Assembly (NCBI GenBank): GCA_020849295.1
Contig: JADLGN010000038.1
Span: 1 to 41,881 of the forward strand
Source of the DNA: Bacteroidia bacterium
GTDB lineage: Bacteria > Bacteroidota > Bacteroidia > NS11-12g > UBA9320
DNA length: 41,881 nucleotides
Direction of reading: 5' to 3'
The notes under the pieces: generated by a model
The model's input: the letters and a program-made list of their open reading frames with translations, nothing else
What the model was told of the DNA's origin: nothing
Databases searched by the model: none
Part shown: in pieces, positions 34,010-41,881 of the stretch
How the letters are laid out: each line of letters opens with the position of its first letter
Position numbering within the stretch: position 1 is the first letter of the stretch
Position numbers and translations under genes: made by a program

Positions 34010-34366
34010 ATGGAGAAACATATTATAAAAGTAATTTTCTTTTCTTTTCTGATACTTTTTTATTCCAAAGTATATTCTCAGCCGGATAAAAAAATGATAG
34101 AAAGTAATGTTTACGAACATTATCATCTTTATTCAAATATGATAGGTGGCTCAAGTTATAATATTAAAAAAATAATAATAGATAAGATTGAAAAAATTGC
34201 TTTTGATACATTTGTAGTATATATGACAGTTAAAGGTACAGAAAAAAATTATACTATTCCTAATGACAAAAGGAAAAAATTTACTGACAAACTAATTTTT
34301 AAGTATTTTTATAATAAGTTTTACAATTGGGATTATATTACAGAAATTGATCCAAAAAAACGATAA
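34010..34366 (+). CDS. small exported protein, tandem paralogue 2
   Basis: The 118-residue protein has a Sec signal (IIKVIFFSFLILFYSKVYSQ) that lacks the lipobox cysteine of its neighbour. The mature part matches paralogue 1 element by element: KMIESNVYEHY, SYNIKKIIIDKIEKI, EKNYTIPNDKRKKF and YNWDYITE. One copy is therefore probably lipid anchored and the other soluble in the periplasm or secreted. Function unknown. Its stop lies 12 nt from the convergent tsaB stop. Confidence 0.65.
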   Translation: MEKHIIKVIFFSFLILFYSKVYSQPDKKMIESNVYEHYHLYSNMIGGSSYNIKKIIIDKIEKIAFDTFVVYMTVKGTEKNYTIPNDKRKKFTDKLIFKYFYNKFYNWDYITEIDPKKR

Positions 34367-34378
34367 AGTGAAAAGAAT

Positions 34379-35062
34379 CTATTTTTTCAAAATTTCAGCA
34401 AATAATTTAAGATATAATGGTTCATATTCGGCAATATTTTCAAAATCATTATTAATGAACTTTTCATAAGCAAGAATCCCAATACTATCAGCAGAAAAGC
34501 TAATACTTTCAATTTTTTTTACAGTATCATGTAAATTTTTTTTGTCTATTTTAAAAGCGCCATTACCGCCAATATAATAGATTTTTTCATTATTTAAGGA
34601 GTTGAAAAATTCTTTATCAATTATTACAGGTATTGCAGGAGAAAGGCTATTAAGATTACAGTCAAAAGTTTCGAGATAAACTTCCATTCTTCTTGCATCT
34701 ATCATCGGAATAAAAACTGTGTTTTTTGAAACATGATAAATTTCAGATTTTATTTTGAAAGCAAGGGATTTAAGTGAATTAACTTGAATTAATGGTTTTC
34801 CTGAAGCATAGCATAATCCTTTAGCTAATGATACCCCGATTCTTAATCCGGTATAGCTTCCTGGTCCACCACTTACAGATATTGCAGCTAAGTCAGAAAC
34901 CGATAACTTATTTTCATCAAGGATAGCTGAAACAAATGTTGCCAATGTTTTGCTGTGATTATTTTTTTCCGAACTTTCTTTAATGGAAATTAGTTTGCCG
35001 ATAGAGTGCAATGCTACACTGCAAACTTCGCTACTTGATTCTATTGATAATATCTTTGTCAA
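34379..35062 (-). CDS. tsaB: tRNA threonylcarbamoyladenosine biosynthesis protein TsaB
   Basis: TsaB is the scaffold partner of TsaD in making t6A37 on ANN-decoding tRNAs. The 227-residue length is standard. An ASKHA-type N-terminus (ILSIESSSEVCSVAL) is followed by NHSKTLATFVSAIL, AAISVSGGPGSYTGLRIGVSLAKGL and a less conserved tail. The active-site residues of TsaD are not expected in TsaB. The start is TTG at 35062 because the preceding in-frame sequence reaches a stop after four codons and the first beta strand begins right after it. It is divergent from the polytopic membrane protein gene. Confidence 0.93.
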   Translation of the reverse strand: MTKILSIESSSEVCSVALHSIGKLISIKESSEKNNHSKTLATFVSAILDENKLSVSDLAAISVSGGPGSYTGLRIGVSLAKGLCYASGKPLIQVNSLKSLAFKIKSEIYHVSKNTVFIPMIDARRMEVYLETFDCNLNSLSPAIPVIIDKEFFNSLNNEKIYYIGGNGAFKIDKKNLHDTVKKIESISFSADSIGILAYEKFINNDFENIAEYEPLYLKLFAEILKK

Positions 35063-35074
35063 AAAAATGTGCTA

Positions 35075-35082
35075 CAAATTTA
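35075..35082 (-). promoter_or_regulatory. -7 box (TAAATTTG) of tsaB
   Basis: A perfect minus-strand TAnnTTTG match ends 12 nt before the TTG start at 35062. It supports that start over any longer frame. Confidence 0.45.
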
Positions 35083-35155
35083 AATTTATTAAGTTGTTTA
35101 AAAGCAAAGCCAATTATAAATTGTTTTTGAAAGTTAATATTTAAATAATGTTGTA

Positions 35156-35163
35156 TAAGTTTG
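35156..35163 (+). promoter_or_regulatory. -7 box (TAAGTTTG) of the polytopic membrane protein gene
   Basis: A perfect TAnnTTTG match ends 24 nt before the TTG at 35188, in the divergent spacer with tsaB. Confidence 0.4.
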
Positions 35164-35187
35164 TGTTTATTTAAAACATTATCATAA

Positions 35188-36516
35188 TTGGACAATGTAT
35201 CAAATATAAATAGCAAGAAGTCTAATCACAGGCTAGTAATACTTATTTTACTTATTATTTATCATTTAGTTCTTATTTACACTTTGAGTCATGAGTCTGC
35301 ATACATAAGCGACTCTCAGGAGTATATAAACAGCAGTATAAATTATAAAGAAAACGGCAACTTTTATAGTGGTTCGTCAAATTCTAAAACAGATTACAGA
35401 CTATTTAGTAAAAGAACTCCTTTATATCCATTAATTCTATATTTTTTTAATAAATTAAATTTAATACTGAATCTTGTATTTGTATTGCAAATTTTTATCG
35501 GATTATTCAATATTTACATATCAATAAAACTGCTAAACTATTTATCGCAAAACTATAAGTTGAGATACATTTTTTATATTTTGTTTATTTTGTTTACTCC
35601 GGCACAGTTTATTTATTCTATGCTTATAATGGCTGATATATGGCTTCAGTTTTTTATAATGCTTAGCTTTTGGTTCTTTGTAGAGTTTTATAAAACAAAG
35701 CATAGTTTCTGGCTAATTCTTATATTAATTTCTGTTACATTAGCTGCTCTAACCAAGCCGGTTTTTTTAATCTTTTCAATATTAACTGCTATTGTTTCTA
35801 TGTATTATTTTTTAGTAAAAAGCCGTCATAAAATATTAATTTTAATATCTCTTCTACCAATTATAAGCTGGTATGGAGTGAGCATGAAAAATAAAATAAA
35901 TACTGGTGTTTTTCATTACAGCAGTATAGGATATATTAATTTACTGCATTATAACACAAATTTGTTTTTAAATAATAATATAGGGAAAAAAGAGACTGAA
36001 AAAATCTTGTTGCCATTAATGAAAACACCTGAAAGTAAAAATGATTTTAAAAACAATTACAATCAAGTAAAAAATATATGTATAAAAGAAATTATTAAAA
36101 GACCAATTTCTTATGCAATATTTCATTTTAGGGGAATGATATACTTTTTTGCCGATCCCGGCAGATTTGATATTTTTACTTTTTTAGGATTAGAAAAAAC
36201 TAATTCGCAAGGTTTTTTACATAAAGGAGCAAGCAATGAAAAATTTAAAGAAATATTTGTTCAAAATGCATCAATAGGAGTTTTGCTATTAGCAATTTTT
36301 ATTATTAATATTATTAAAACTATTTGTTTTATTGGATATGTATTTATAAGCAGGAAAAATATAATTATTATAGTAGGAGCAGTATTAGTTTTCTATATAG
36401 CGTTTCTTACCGGACCATTAGGTGCAAGCAGATTTGCGCTACCGGTTCAACTAATTATTATTGTTTATGCAGTTAATTTTTTAAACTCTATAATTTTTAG
36501 AAAAAGTCATAATTAA
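35188..36516 (+). CDS. polytopic membrane protein, possible GT-C type glycosyltransferase
   Basis: The 442-residue protein begins at TTG, since the next methionine is deep in the frame. It has many hydrophobic segments (for example LVILILLIIYHLVLIY at residues 16-31, YIFYILFILFTPAQFIYSML, FWLILILISVTLAAL). An early loop reads SDSQEYINSSINYKENGNF, reminiscent of the first extracytoplasmic loop of ArnT/PMT-type lipid-linked sugar transferases that carries an acidic pair. That would point to envelope glycan assembly at the inner membrane, but similarity is weak and no catalytic motif can be proven. It stands alone, divergent from tsaB. Confidence 0.55.
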   Translation: MDNVSNINSKKSNHRLVILILLIIYHLVLIYTLSHESAYISDSQEYINSSINYKENGNFYSGSSNSKTDYRLFSKRTPLYPLILYFFNKLNLILNLVFVLQIFIGLFNIYISIKLLNYLSQNYKLRYIFYILFILFTPAQFIYSMLIMADIWLQFFIMLSFWFFVEFYKTKHSFWLILILISVTLAALTKPVFLIFSILTAIVSMYYFLVKSRHKILILISLLPIISWYGVSMKNKINTGVFHYSSIGYINLLHYNTNLFLNNNIGKKETEKILLPLMKTPESKNDFKNNYNQVKNICIKEIIKRPISYAIFHFRGMIYFFADPGRFDIFTFLGLEKTNSQGFLHKGASNEKFKEIFVQNASIGVLLLAIFIINIIKTICFIGYVFISRKNIIIIVGAVLVFYIAFLTGPLGASRFALPVQLIIIVYAVNFLNSIIFRKSHN

Positions 36517-36626
36517 ATTAATTTATTTTGATTTTTTCACTATTGATAATTGAATTCAAACAAAACTTAAAATAGCTGAATTTGTTATTTATGGCTAATT
36601 ATATCAATTTTACAAAAATTTTGAGA

Positions 36627-38687
36627 ATGTCTTTGTGCCAAAAAAATATCGTGTTTTTTCTTATATTGTTTTTTTTAATATCATGCAAAAAAGATAGAGA
36701 AACTATTTGGGATACCGAATATACACTGCCAATTGCACAAACACAATTAGATTTAGGAGATATAATCGGCGATAGCCTTCTTATAAAAAATAGCGACAAT
36801 AGTCTTAATCTGATTTATGATTATTCTTTGGCTGTTGATAGTATAAATACATATCTTGAAGTTCCTGATACGCTTCAGAATAAAAGTGTAACACTTGCCA
36901 GTCTTATGCTTGAAAACAGAACGATGAGCGATACCATTACACTTGGAGAAATATATCCTTTATCAAAACTATTAGATGGACAAAATATGCCACTTGAGCC
37001 ATTTGATGTTAAATCAAACGATGGTCAGGATATTGATATAACAAAAGAATTTTTTAAACAAGCAAAATTCAAAGAGGGATATATTGACATGGTATTGAAT
37101 AACGATTTGCCTGTAGAGGCAGAAAAAATTGTTTTTGTATTGGTAAATAAGTCAGATAAACAAATTATAGTTTACGATTCATTTATGAATCTTCCGCCGG
37201 GAGGTTCTGCAAAAACCACAAAATCACTTGCAGGGAAAAAAGTAGATGGCATACTAACCGGTATAGTAAAACAAGTAAAAACTAAAGAAAGTGACGGACC
37301 GGTGCTTATCAATTCAAAAAAAGGGATTAGAATAGATTTGTCTATCCGCGACATACAACTTGAATATGCAACAGCGATTTTTCCATCACAAAATTTGCTT
37401 ACCGAAAATCAAGAAGTACAATACAATTTTGGCAATTCTCAAGTAACCTACATGGAAATAAAATCGGGTTTTGTTGTAATGGAGGTTTTTAGCAATGTGC
37501 AAGAAGCTATAATTTTAGATTATTCAATACCAAATTCATCAAAAAATTTAGATCCAAACGACAAAGTGAGGCAAATTGTAAAAGTACCTCCTGCTACCAA
37601 AGGTTCATACTCAAAAGTTGTAAAAAAATTTCCTCTCGACGGCTATGCAGTTTCATACAAAGGTAAAACTCCCGATTTACCTCCATTTAAATACAACACC
37701 GTTTATAGTGAGTTTTCTGCAAAAATTGAATATACAGGAATAGAGCGAACAATTTCGCTTTCAGACAGCGTTTTTGTTAGATTTGGACTTGTAGATATTA
37801 AACCAAAACTTGCTATTGGTGATTTTGGGAAAAGAGAATTTAACTATGAACATAAAGAAAAAATTAAAGCATTTGAAAATATTAAAGGAGACATAAGCCT
37901 TGAAGATATAAAATTGAGTTTATGGTTTAAAAATACATTTGGAATAGAAGCCGACATGACTTTGGATAATTTTACCGGATACAATTCGAGAAGCGGTAAA
38001 TCTGTATCTCTTATTTCGCCTCAATTGCCGGGAACATTTACAATTGCCAGGGCAAAAAATAACCCATTCGTTCCTTTTTATCATATTATAATTTTTGATA
38101 AATCAACTTCTAATGTAAAACAATTTTTTGAAAATTTACCTGATGAATTAAACTCAAAATTCAAAATGACAGTAAGACCTCGTGGCTCGTATGATTATAC
38201 TGACTTTGTTTTTGATACAAGCAAACTTACAGCCAATATTAGACTTGAAATGCCTGTTCATTTTGGTACAAGTGGTTTAGAACTTAGCAAATTGACAAGT
38301 TTTAGTTTGAACAATATAAAAAATATTGACAGAGTGAAAAATGCAATTTTAAAACTAGAAGTAAGCAATGGTTTTCCTATTGAAGCCAATATAAACATAG
38401 ATTTTCTTGATAAAAAAGATGCATTACTTACAAGTCTGAGTGAAAGTACAAATATGCAAACAGCTTTGCCGGCAAATACTGATGTAAATGGAGTTGTCAT
38501 TAATTCTACAATTTCAAACCTCATATATGAAATACCTTACAATAAAATGCAATTGATAAAACAAGCGGTAAAAATCAGAATAAAATCTGTAATGAAAACT
38601 ACAGGTGCTTTTAGATACAAAATTTATGACTCATACAAAATAAAAGCTAAGTTGAAAGGAAATTTTTTATATGAGCAGAGTTTTTAA
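36627..38687 (+). CDS. large lipoprotein of unknown function, partner of a predicted barrel
   Basis: Starting at the ATG at 36627 the product is 686 residues, with an SPII signal and lipobox cysteine 20 (LILFFLISCKKD). Upstream in-frame ATGs at 36582 and 36591 would give a longer, less typical signal. The mature protein is beta-rich with no recognised motif. It opens with WDTEYTLPIAQTQLDLGDII, seen in Bacteroidota surface lipoproteins of this size. Its last 17 nt overlap the start of the next gene, which encodes a beta-barrel-like protein. The two may form a surface lipoprotein-pore pair, which is inference. Confidence 0.65.
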   Translation: MSLCQKNIVFFLILFFLISCKKDRETIWDTEYTLPIAQTQLDLGDIIGDSLLIKNSDNSLNLIYDYSLAVDSINTYLEVPDTLQNKSVTLASLMLENRTMSDTITLGEIYPLSKLLDGQNMPLEPFDVKSNDGQDIDITKEFFKQAKFKEGYIDMVLNNDLPVEAEKIVFVLVNKSDKQIIVYDSFMNLPPGGSAKTTKSLAGKKVDGILTGIVKQVKTKESDGPVLINSKKGIRIDLSIRDIQLEYATAIFPSQNLLTENQEVQYNFGNSQVTYMEIKSGFVVMEVFSNVQEAIILDYSIPNSSKNLDPNDKVRQIVKVPPATKGSYSKVVKKFPLDGYAVSYKGKTPDLPPFKYNTVYSEFSAKIEYTGIERTISLSDSVFVRFGLVDIKPKLAIGDFGKREFNYEHKEKIKAFENIKGDISLEDIKLSLWFKNTFGIEADMTLDNFTGYNSRSGKSVSLISPQLPGTFTIARAKNNPFVPFYHIIIFDKSTSNVKQFFENLPDELNSKFKMTVRPRGSYDYTDFVFDTSKLTANIRLEMPVHFGTSGLELSKLTSFSLNNIKNIDRVKNAILKLEVSNGFPIEANINIDFLDKKDALLTSLSESTNMQTALPANTDVNGVVINSTISNLIYEIPYNKMQLIKQAVKIRIKSVMKTTGAFRYKIYDSYKIKAKLKGNFLYEQSF

Positions 38688-39927
38688 ATTTATTATTTTT
38701 TTATTTTTTCCACTTCAAATATTTTCTCAAACCGCTTTTGATGAAAATTGGAAAAACTATTCTAATCTTTATGAAAATCTATTTACTACAGTTAAAAAAA
38801 AAGAAATTTTAAGTTTTAATACTTATCAAAATATTTCTTCATCTGGATTAAATAACAAATTAATTTATCCATTTATTATTAAACAAAAACTTAACAAAAA
38901 TGATATTGATAAAAATTTGGAAAAAAGAGGTTTGAAAAAAATCAATTTAGACAGAGAATTAAGTATTTCATATATTAACCTAAAAAAATCGTCATTTAAA
39001 AACAAAAGTGTTAAATGGATGATAAATATAGGTAACGAAAGTCGTAATGCAATAAAATTGAGCAATGATGCAGCTAAACTTATTTTTAGAGGTAATACAG
39101 ACACAACAAAATACAATTTAGATGGAAGTAATTATTTTAACCTTGACTTTAGCAAAATAGGAGTTGGTGTTTTTTATTCAAATCAAAACACCCAAAAACC
39201 ATATAATTTGAGTTTTGCCCTCAATGTTATAAAAGTAAATAATTATTCAAATATTGTTTCTTACTCAAATAATTTCTTAAAAAGCAATGAAGATTCATTT
39301 GATATAGGATTAAATTACGATGCAACTTTTGCATCTTCGTCCTTTGCAGGTTTTGACGGAATGGGAATTAGCACAGACTTTAGTGTAAATTACAAGTATA
39401 ATAAAAACAGTATTTTTAGTTTCAAAATTAAAGATTTGGGATTTGCCGATTTTAATAATACAGTTTCTTTTTACACATCTAACAATACATATAAGTTTAA
39501 TGGGATAATATTACCAGATATAAAAAGGCTAAACGATGATTCTTACTTCAAAAATCAAGCAGATTCAACATTAAATAATTTTACAAAAAAGCAGGAAAAC
39601 CTTGATAAGACTATTTTTATAGCACCACAAACTGAAATATTCATAACATCAAAACTCAAAAAAGGATATTATTCTGTATCAATAAAACACAATGGAACAA
39701 AATCTCAGCCTGATTTTGGTATAAGCTATTTTGGGTTCTTAAAACCTTATATGATAGGCAGTATAAGTGCTGGACATTTAAATAATTTCTATATAAACAC
39801 CGATGCTATATTTTCTTTCAACAACAAACTATTCTTACATTTGGGTATAAAACATATTGATGCAATAATATTTCCGTCAAATTTTGGCGGAATAGGGTTT
39901 AACTCAAGTTTACAGATAGCGTTTTAA
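38671..39927 (+). CDS. predicted outer-membrane beta-barrel protein (DUF5723-like)
   Basis: The 418-residue protein has a Sec signal (VFKFIIFLFFPLQIFSQ). Repeated amphipathic strands with alternating aromatics follow (YNLSFALNVIKV, FDIGLNYDATFASSSFAGFDGMGISTDFSVNYKYN, LFLHLGIKHID). It ends in FGGIGFNSSLQIAF, with the terminal phenylalanine expected of Bam-assembled barrels. The family looks like the DUF5723 group of Bacteroidota, but I hold that lightly. It overlaps the preceding lipoprotein gene by 17 nt. The stop is 12 nt from the convergent recR stop. Confidence 0.65.
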   Translation: MSRVFKFIIFLFFPLQIFSQTAFDENWKNYSNLYENLFTTVKKKEILSFNTYQNISSSGLNNKLIYPFIIKQKLNKNDIDKNLEKRGLKKINLDRELSISYINLKKSSFKNKSVKWMINIGNESRNAIKLSNDAAKLIFRGNTDTTKYNLDGSNYFNLDFSKIGVGVFYSNQNTQKPYNLSFALNVIKVNNYSNIVSYSNNFLKSNEDSFDIGLNYDATFASSSFAGFDGMGISTDFSVNYKYNKNSIFSFKIKDLGFADFNNTVSFYTSNNTYKFNGIILPDIKRLNDDSYFKNQADSTLNNFTKKQENLDKTIFIAPQTEIFITSKLKKGYYSVSIKHNGTKSQPDFGISYFGFLKPYMIGSISAGHLNNFYINTDAIFSFNNKLFLHLGIKHIDAIIFPSNFGGIGFNSSLQIAF

Positions 39928-39939
39928 AAAAAAAAGAAA

Positions 39940-40545
39940 TTAATGACTTACTTCCGTTCTGCTTATCAATGACCTTCCAAGGGTTATTTCATCAGCAAAT
40001 TCTAACTCGCCGCCTATAGCTATACCCCTTGATATTTGTGTAATTTTCAGGTTAAAATCTTTAAGTTTTTTAGAGATATAAAAAGCAGTAGTGTCTCCTT
40101 CTATTGTTGCACTAAGAGCCATTATCACTTCGTCAGCTTCGTTATTTTTTATTCTGTTAATAAGACTGTAAATATTTATTTCATTAGGTCCTATTCCGTC
40201 AACCGGCGAAATCAACCCGTTCAAAACGTGGTAAGTTCCGTTATATTGATTTGTACTTTCAATCGATATGCAATCTTGAAAATCTTTAACTACACAAATC
40301 AATCGTTTGTTTCTGTTTACGCTATTACAAATGTCGCAAAGCTCATTTTCCGAAATATTATGGCATATATTGCAAAATCTCAAATTTGTTTTTAAGTTTA
40401 TAATTGCTTTAGCCATTGAAGCGGTAATATCTTCGGGTTGTTTCATTAAGTGAATCACCATTCTTAGAGCGGTTTTCTTACCAATTCCCGGAAAACGAGA
40501 TAATTCGTTTACAGCTTGTTCTAACACTTTTGAAGGCAGATTCAT
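39940..40545 (-). CDS. recR: recombination mediator RecR
   Basis: RecR, with RecO and RecF, loads RecA on gapped DNA. The product is 201 residues from the ATG at 40545; a TTG further out (40563) would overlap the -7 box and is rejected. Helix-hairpin-helix (LSRFPGIGKKTALRM) at the N-terminus is followed by a C4 zinc finger (CNICHNISENELCDIC) and a TOPRIM domain (LICVVKDFQDCISIE, then NEADEVIMALSATIEGDTTAFYI). The C-terminal RGIAIGGELEFADEITLGRSL segment is diagnostic. It stands alone between the barrel gene and the divergent tRNA-Pro. Confidence 0.96.
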   Translation of the reverse strand: MNLPSKVLEQAVNELSRFPGIGKKTALRMVIHLMKQPEDITASMAKAIINLKTNLRFCNICHNISENELCDICNSVNRNKRLICVVKDFQDCISIESTNQYNGTYHVLNGLISPVDGIGPNEINIYSLINRIKNNEADEVIMALSATIEGDTTAFYISKKLKDFNLKITQISRGIAIGGELEFADEITLGRSLISRTEVSH

Positions 40546-40560
40546 TTTTAAATTTAAGAA

Positions 40561-40568
40561 CAAAAATA
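40561..40568 (-). promoter_or_regulatory. -7 box (TATTTTTG) of recR
   Basis: A perfect minus-strand TAnnTTTG match lies 15 nt before the recR ATG at 40545. It overlaps the alternative TTG at 40563, which therefore cannot be the start. Confidence 0.45.
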
Positions 40569-40595
40569 CAATGTTTAAACATTAAAATTATTAAA

Positions 40596-40626
40596 TTGAA
40601 ATTCAAAAAAAAGCAGAGTAAATTTG
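40596..40626 (+). promoter_or_regulatory. promoter of tRNA-Pro (-33 TTG, 20 nt, -7 TAAATTTG)
   Basis: TTG at 40596-40598, a 20-nt spacer and TAAATTTG at 40619-40626 match both halves of the Bacteroidota primary-sigma promoter, with the box ending 12 nt before the tRNA. It is the only promoter in the window where I could place both elements. Confidence 0.65.
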
Positions 40627-40638
40627 TCGGCAGAAAAA

Positions 40639-40723
<85 letters not shown>

Positions 40724-40844
40724 GTTACTGTAATATTTTTGAATAATGCATTTTCGTTAAAAAAAAAGTGTTTTTGGTTTTTGCTTTTGCTTTTTTATAA
40801 GTTTCTTTTTTCTTTTAATAATTAAATATCAATAAATATCTCGT

Positions 40845-40852
40845 TAATTTTG
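40845..40852 (+). promoter_or_regulatory. -7 box (TAATTTTG) abutting the DUF3298-like gene start
   Basis: A perfect TAnnTTTG box ends 5 nt before the ATG at 40858 (TAATTTTG-TAGTT-ATG). This is the fourth case in the window of a -7 box in contact with a start codon. Confidence 0.45.
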
Positions 40853-40857
40853 TAGTT

Positions 40858-41730
40858 ATGTTTTACAGAACACTTTGGGCAATTTGTCTTGTTTTGATAA
40901 TATTTGAATCGTCTTGTAATAATACAGATAATAAAAAAAATATTATTACTCAGGATTCTATTTTTGAAGATTTGTCACTTTGCCGTGTTGGCACAATAGA
41001 ATATGATATAAAAACTGTAAAACAAATAGCAACATCTAATACAAATAAAGGTAATGTAATAGCTGAGGTTCATATCAAATATCCTGAATTGAAGTGTGCA
41101 AATGAAAAATTAAAAACTAATGTTGAAAACTACATTAACAGTATAATTCAAGGATTACTCAAAGAAAACATGATAGATGAAGATACAACAAAAGCAAAAA
41201 GCATAAAATCAGCATCTGTTGCATTTATAAAATCGTGTAAAAAGAATGTTGAAGAACTAAGAAAACATGATCCTGATGATAACCAGGTTTGGTATTGTGA
41301 TATAATTGGAAATATAGAAATGCAAAGTGACAACTTCATAACTCTGCGGTTCAATTATGATTCATATACCGGTGGGGCACATTCAAATTATGCCGAATAT
41401 TGGGCAACTTTTAATATTAATGATGGGAAAAAACTTGTATTTACTGATGTAATTATTGATAGTGAAAAATTTACAAAACTTGCCGAAATAAGATTTAAAC
41501 AGATAAACGGATTGCCTGCAACACAAAAGCTTACACAGTCAGAAGGCTTTATGTTTGAAAATGATAAATTTTATATTTCAGAAAACTTTGGACTTACAAA
41601 AAATGGAATAATTATTTATTATGAACCTTATCAGGTTGCACCTTTTTCGTTTGGAGCAAGCATGTTGTTTTTCAAATTTATTGAAATAGCTGATATGCTA
41701 AACCCTTCATTGTTTAATAAATCTGCATAA
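40858..41730 (+). CDS. DUF3298/DUF4163-like lipoprotein
   Basis: The 290-residue protein has a signal peptide ending in a lipobox-like SSC at residue 20, so it is probably membrane anchored. A DUF4163-like N-terminal part (IAEVHIKYPEL, NVENYINSIIQGLL) leads to a DUF3298-like part with SYTGGAHSNYAEYWATFNINDGKKLVFTDVI and, near the end, IIYYEPYQVAPFSFGA. The pairing of these two domains occurs in exported proteins of many bacteria and resembles RsiV of Bacillus, a lysozyme-responsive anti-sigma factor. Binding to lysozyme is not implied here. It is a single gene with its own promoter. Confidence 0.85.
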   Translation: MFYRTLWAICLVLIIFESSCNNTDNKKNIITQDSIFEDLSLCRVGTIEYDIKTVKQIATSNTNKGNVIAEVHIKYPELKCANEKLKTNVENYINSIIQGLLKENMIDEDTTKAKSIKSASVAFIKSCKKNVEELRKHDPDDNQVWYCDIIGNIEMQSDNFITLRFNYDSYTGGAHSNYAEYWATFNINDGKKLVFTDVIIDSEKFTKLAEIRFKQINGLPATQKLTQSEGFMFENDKFYISENFGLTKNGIIIYYEPYQVAPFSFGASMLFFKFIEIADMLNPSLFNKSA

Positions 41731-41756
41731 GAATTTTAAAGTTTATAAAATAGGTT

Positions 41757-41881
41757 TTACTCAATCATAATTTTACTTACAAAAGCAGTATTTTCATTTG
41801 TAATAATTTTTAATATATAAATTCCTTTTGGTAGTTTGTGGCTTATAGCTGCCGAATAATCTGTTTTTGATATTTGATTAA
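41757..41881 (-). CDS. C-terminus of a type IX secretion (Por_Sec-like) protein, partial
   Basis: The last 40 codons of a gene that enters from beyond the right edge read DYSAAISHKLPKGIYILKI and end in TAFVSKIMIE. The LPKGIY-L-I pattern and a short charged end after a K residue are typical of type A C-terminal sorting signals recognised by the type IX secretion system. The stop codon lies at 41757-41759. The passenger domain is outside the window, so its function cannot be given. Confidence 0.75.
   Translation of the reverse strand, partial: NQISKTDYSAAISHKLPKGIYILKIITNENTAFVSKIMIE

Noticed and set aside
35031-35216. Minus-strand ORF bridging the tsaB start and the membrane protein start
   Set aside because: It overlaps both divergent promoters and has no recognisable features; TTG-initiated frames account for this span.
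36577-36584. TGAATTTG as the -7 box giving a start at 36591
   Set aside because: It mismatches TAnnTTTG at the second base, and the start at 36627 gives a better lipoprotein signal peptide.

Overview
The window looks like a chromosomal segment of a low-GC member of the Bacteroidota, probably a free-living or uncultured Bacteroidales-like lineage. The evidence is a gliding-type (CHU_C) C-terminal domain, a type IX secretion (Por_Sec-like) C-terminus at the right edge, many SPII lipoproteins, a GH3 family protein, an Omp28-like lipoprotein, the long Bacteroidota form of MnmA, and the Bacteroidota sigma -7 box TAnnTTTG in front of many genes. Ribosome-binding sites are not evident, as usual in this phylum.

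Layout. Positions 1-1600 hold remnants of a DNA phosphorothioation (Dnd) island: a dndC 5' fragment, an internally deleted HNH nuclease gene, a small ORF, a truncated BRO-N gene and a truncated dndA facing it. From 1814 to 27654 almost everything is on the minus strand. In order of position: dCMP deaminase, a P-loop kinase, sucD, an MBL-rhodanese protein, purS, (plus strand: a DUF4197 lipoprotein and accA), yebC, an alpha/beta hydrolase, a PpiD-like foldase, an OstA/LptA-like protein, a very large DUF3857-transglutaminase protein, a class V PLP enzyme, a rhodanese-thioredoxin lipoprotein, a GH3 protein, pheS, an Ig-like lipoprotein, mnmG, ybeY and a CHU_C surface protein. From 27815 most genes are on the plus strand: rluB-like, Omp28-like, xerD, a PfkB kinase, an orphan E2 acyltransferase domain, two tandem paralogous small exported proteins, a polytopic membrane protein, a large lipoprotein with a predicted barrel partner, tRNA-Pro(GGG) and a DUF3298-like lipoprotein. 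mnmA, tsaB and recR on the minus strand interrupt this block.

How the genes relate. Most genes are housekeeping: RNA modification and maturation (MnmG, MnmA, TsaB, RluB-like, YbeY), core metabolism (SucD, AccA, PurS, dCMP deaminase), repair and recombination (RecR, XerD) and envelope biogenesis (PpiD-like, OstA-like, lipoproteins). Two CACGTG-centred parS-like sites lie 843 bp apart in ybeY and the CHU_C gene, next to mnmG, and transcription diverges at about 27.7 kb. Together these suggest an origin-proximal chromosomal domain, although no DnaA-box cluster was seen. I saw no intact undescribed defence system. The best leads are the parS-like pair, the collapsed Dnd island and a set of promoters placed so close to start codons that leaderless mRNAs are predicted.
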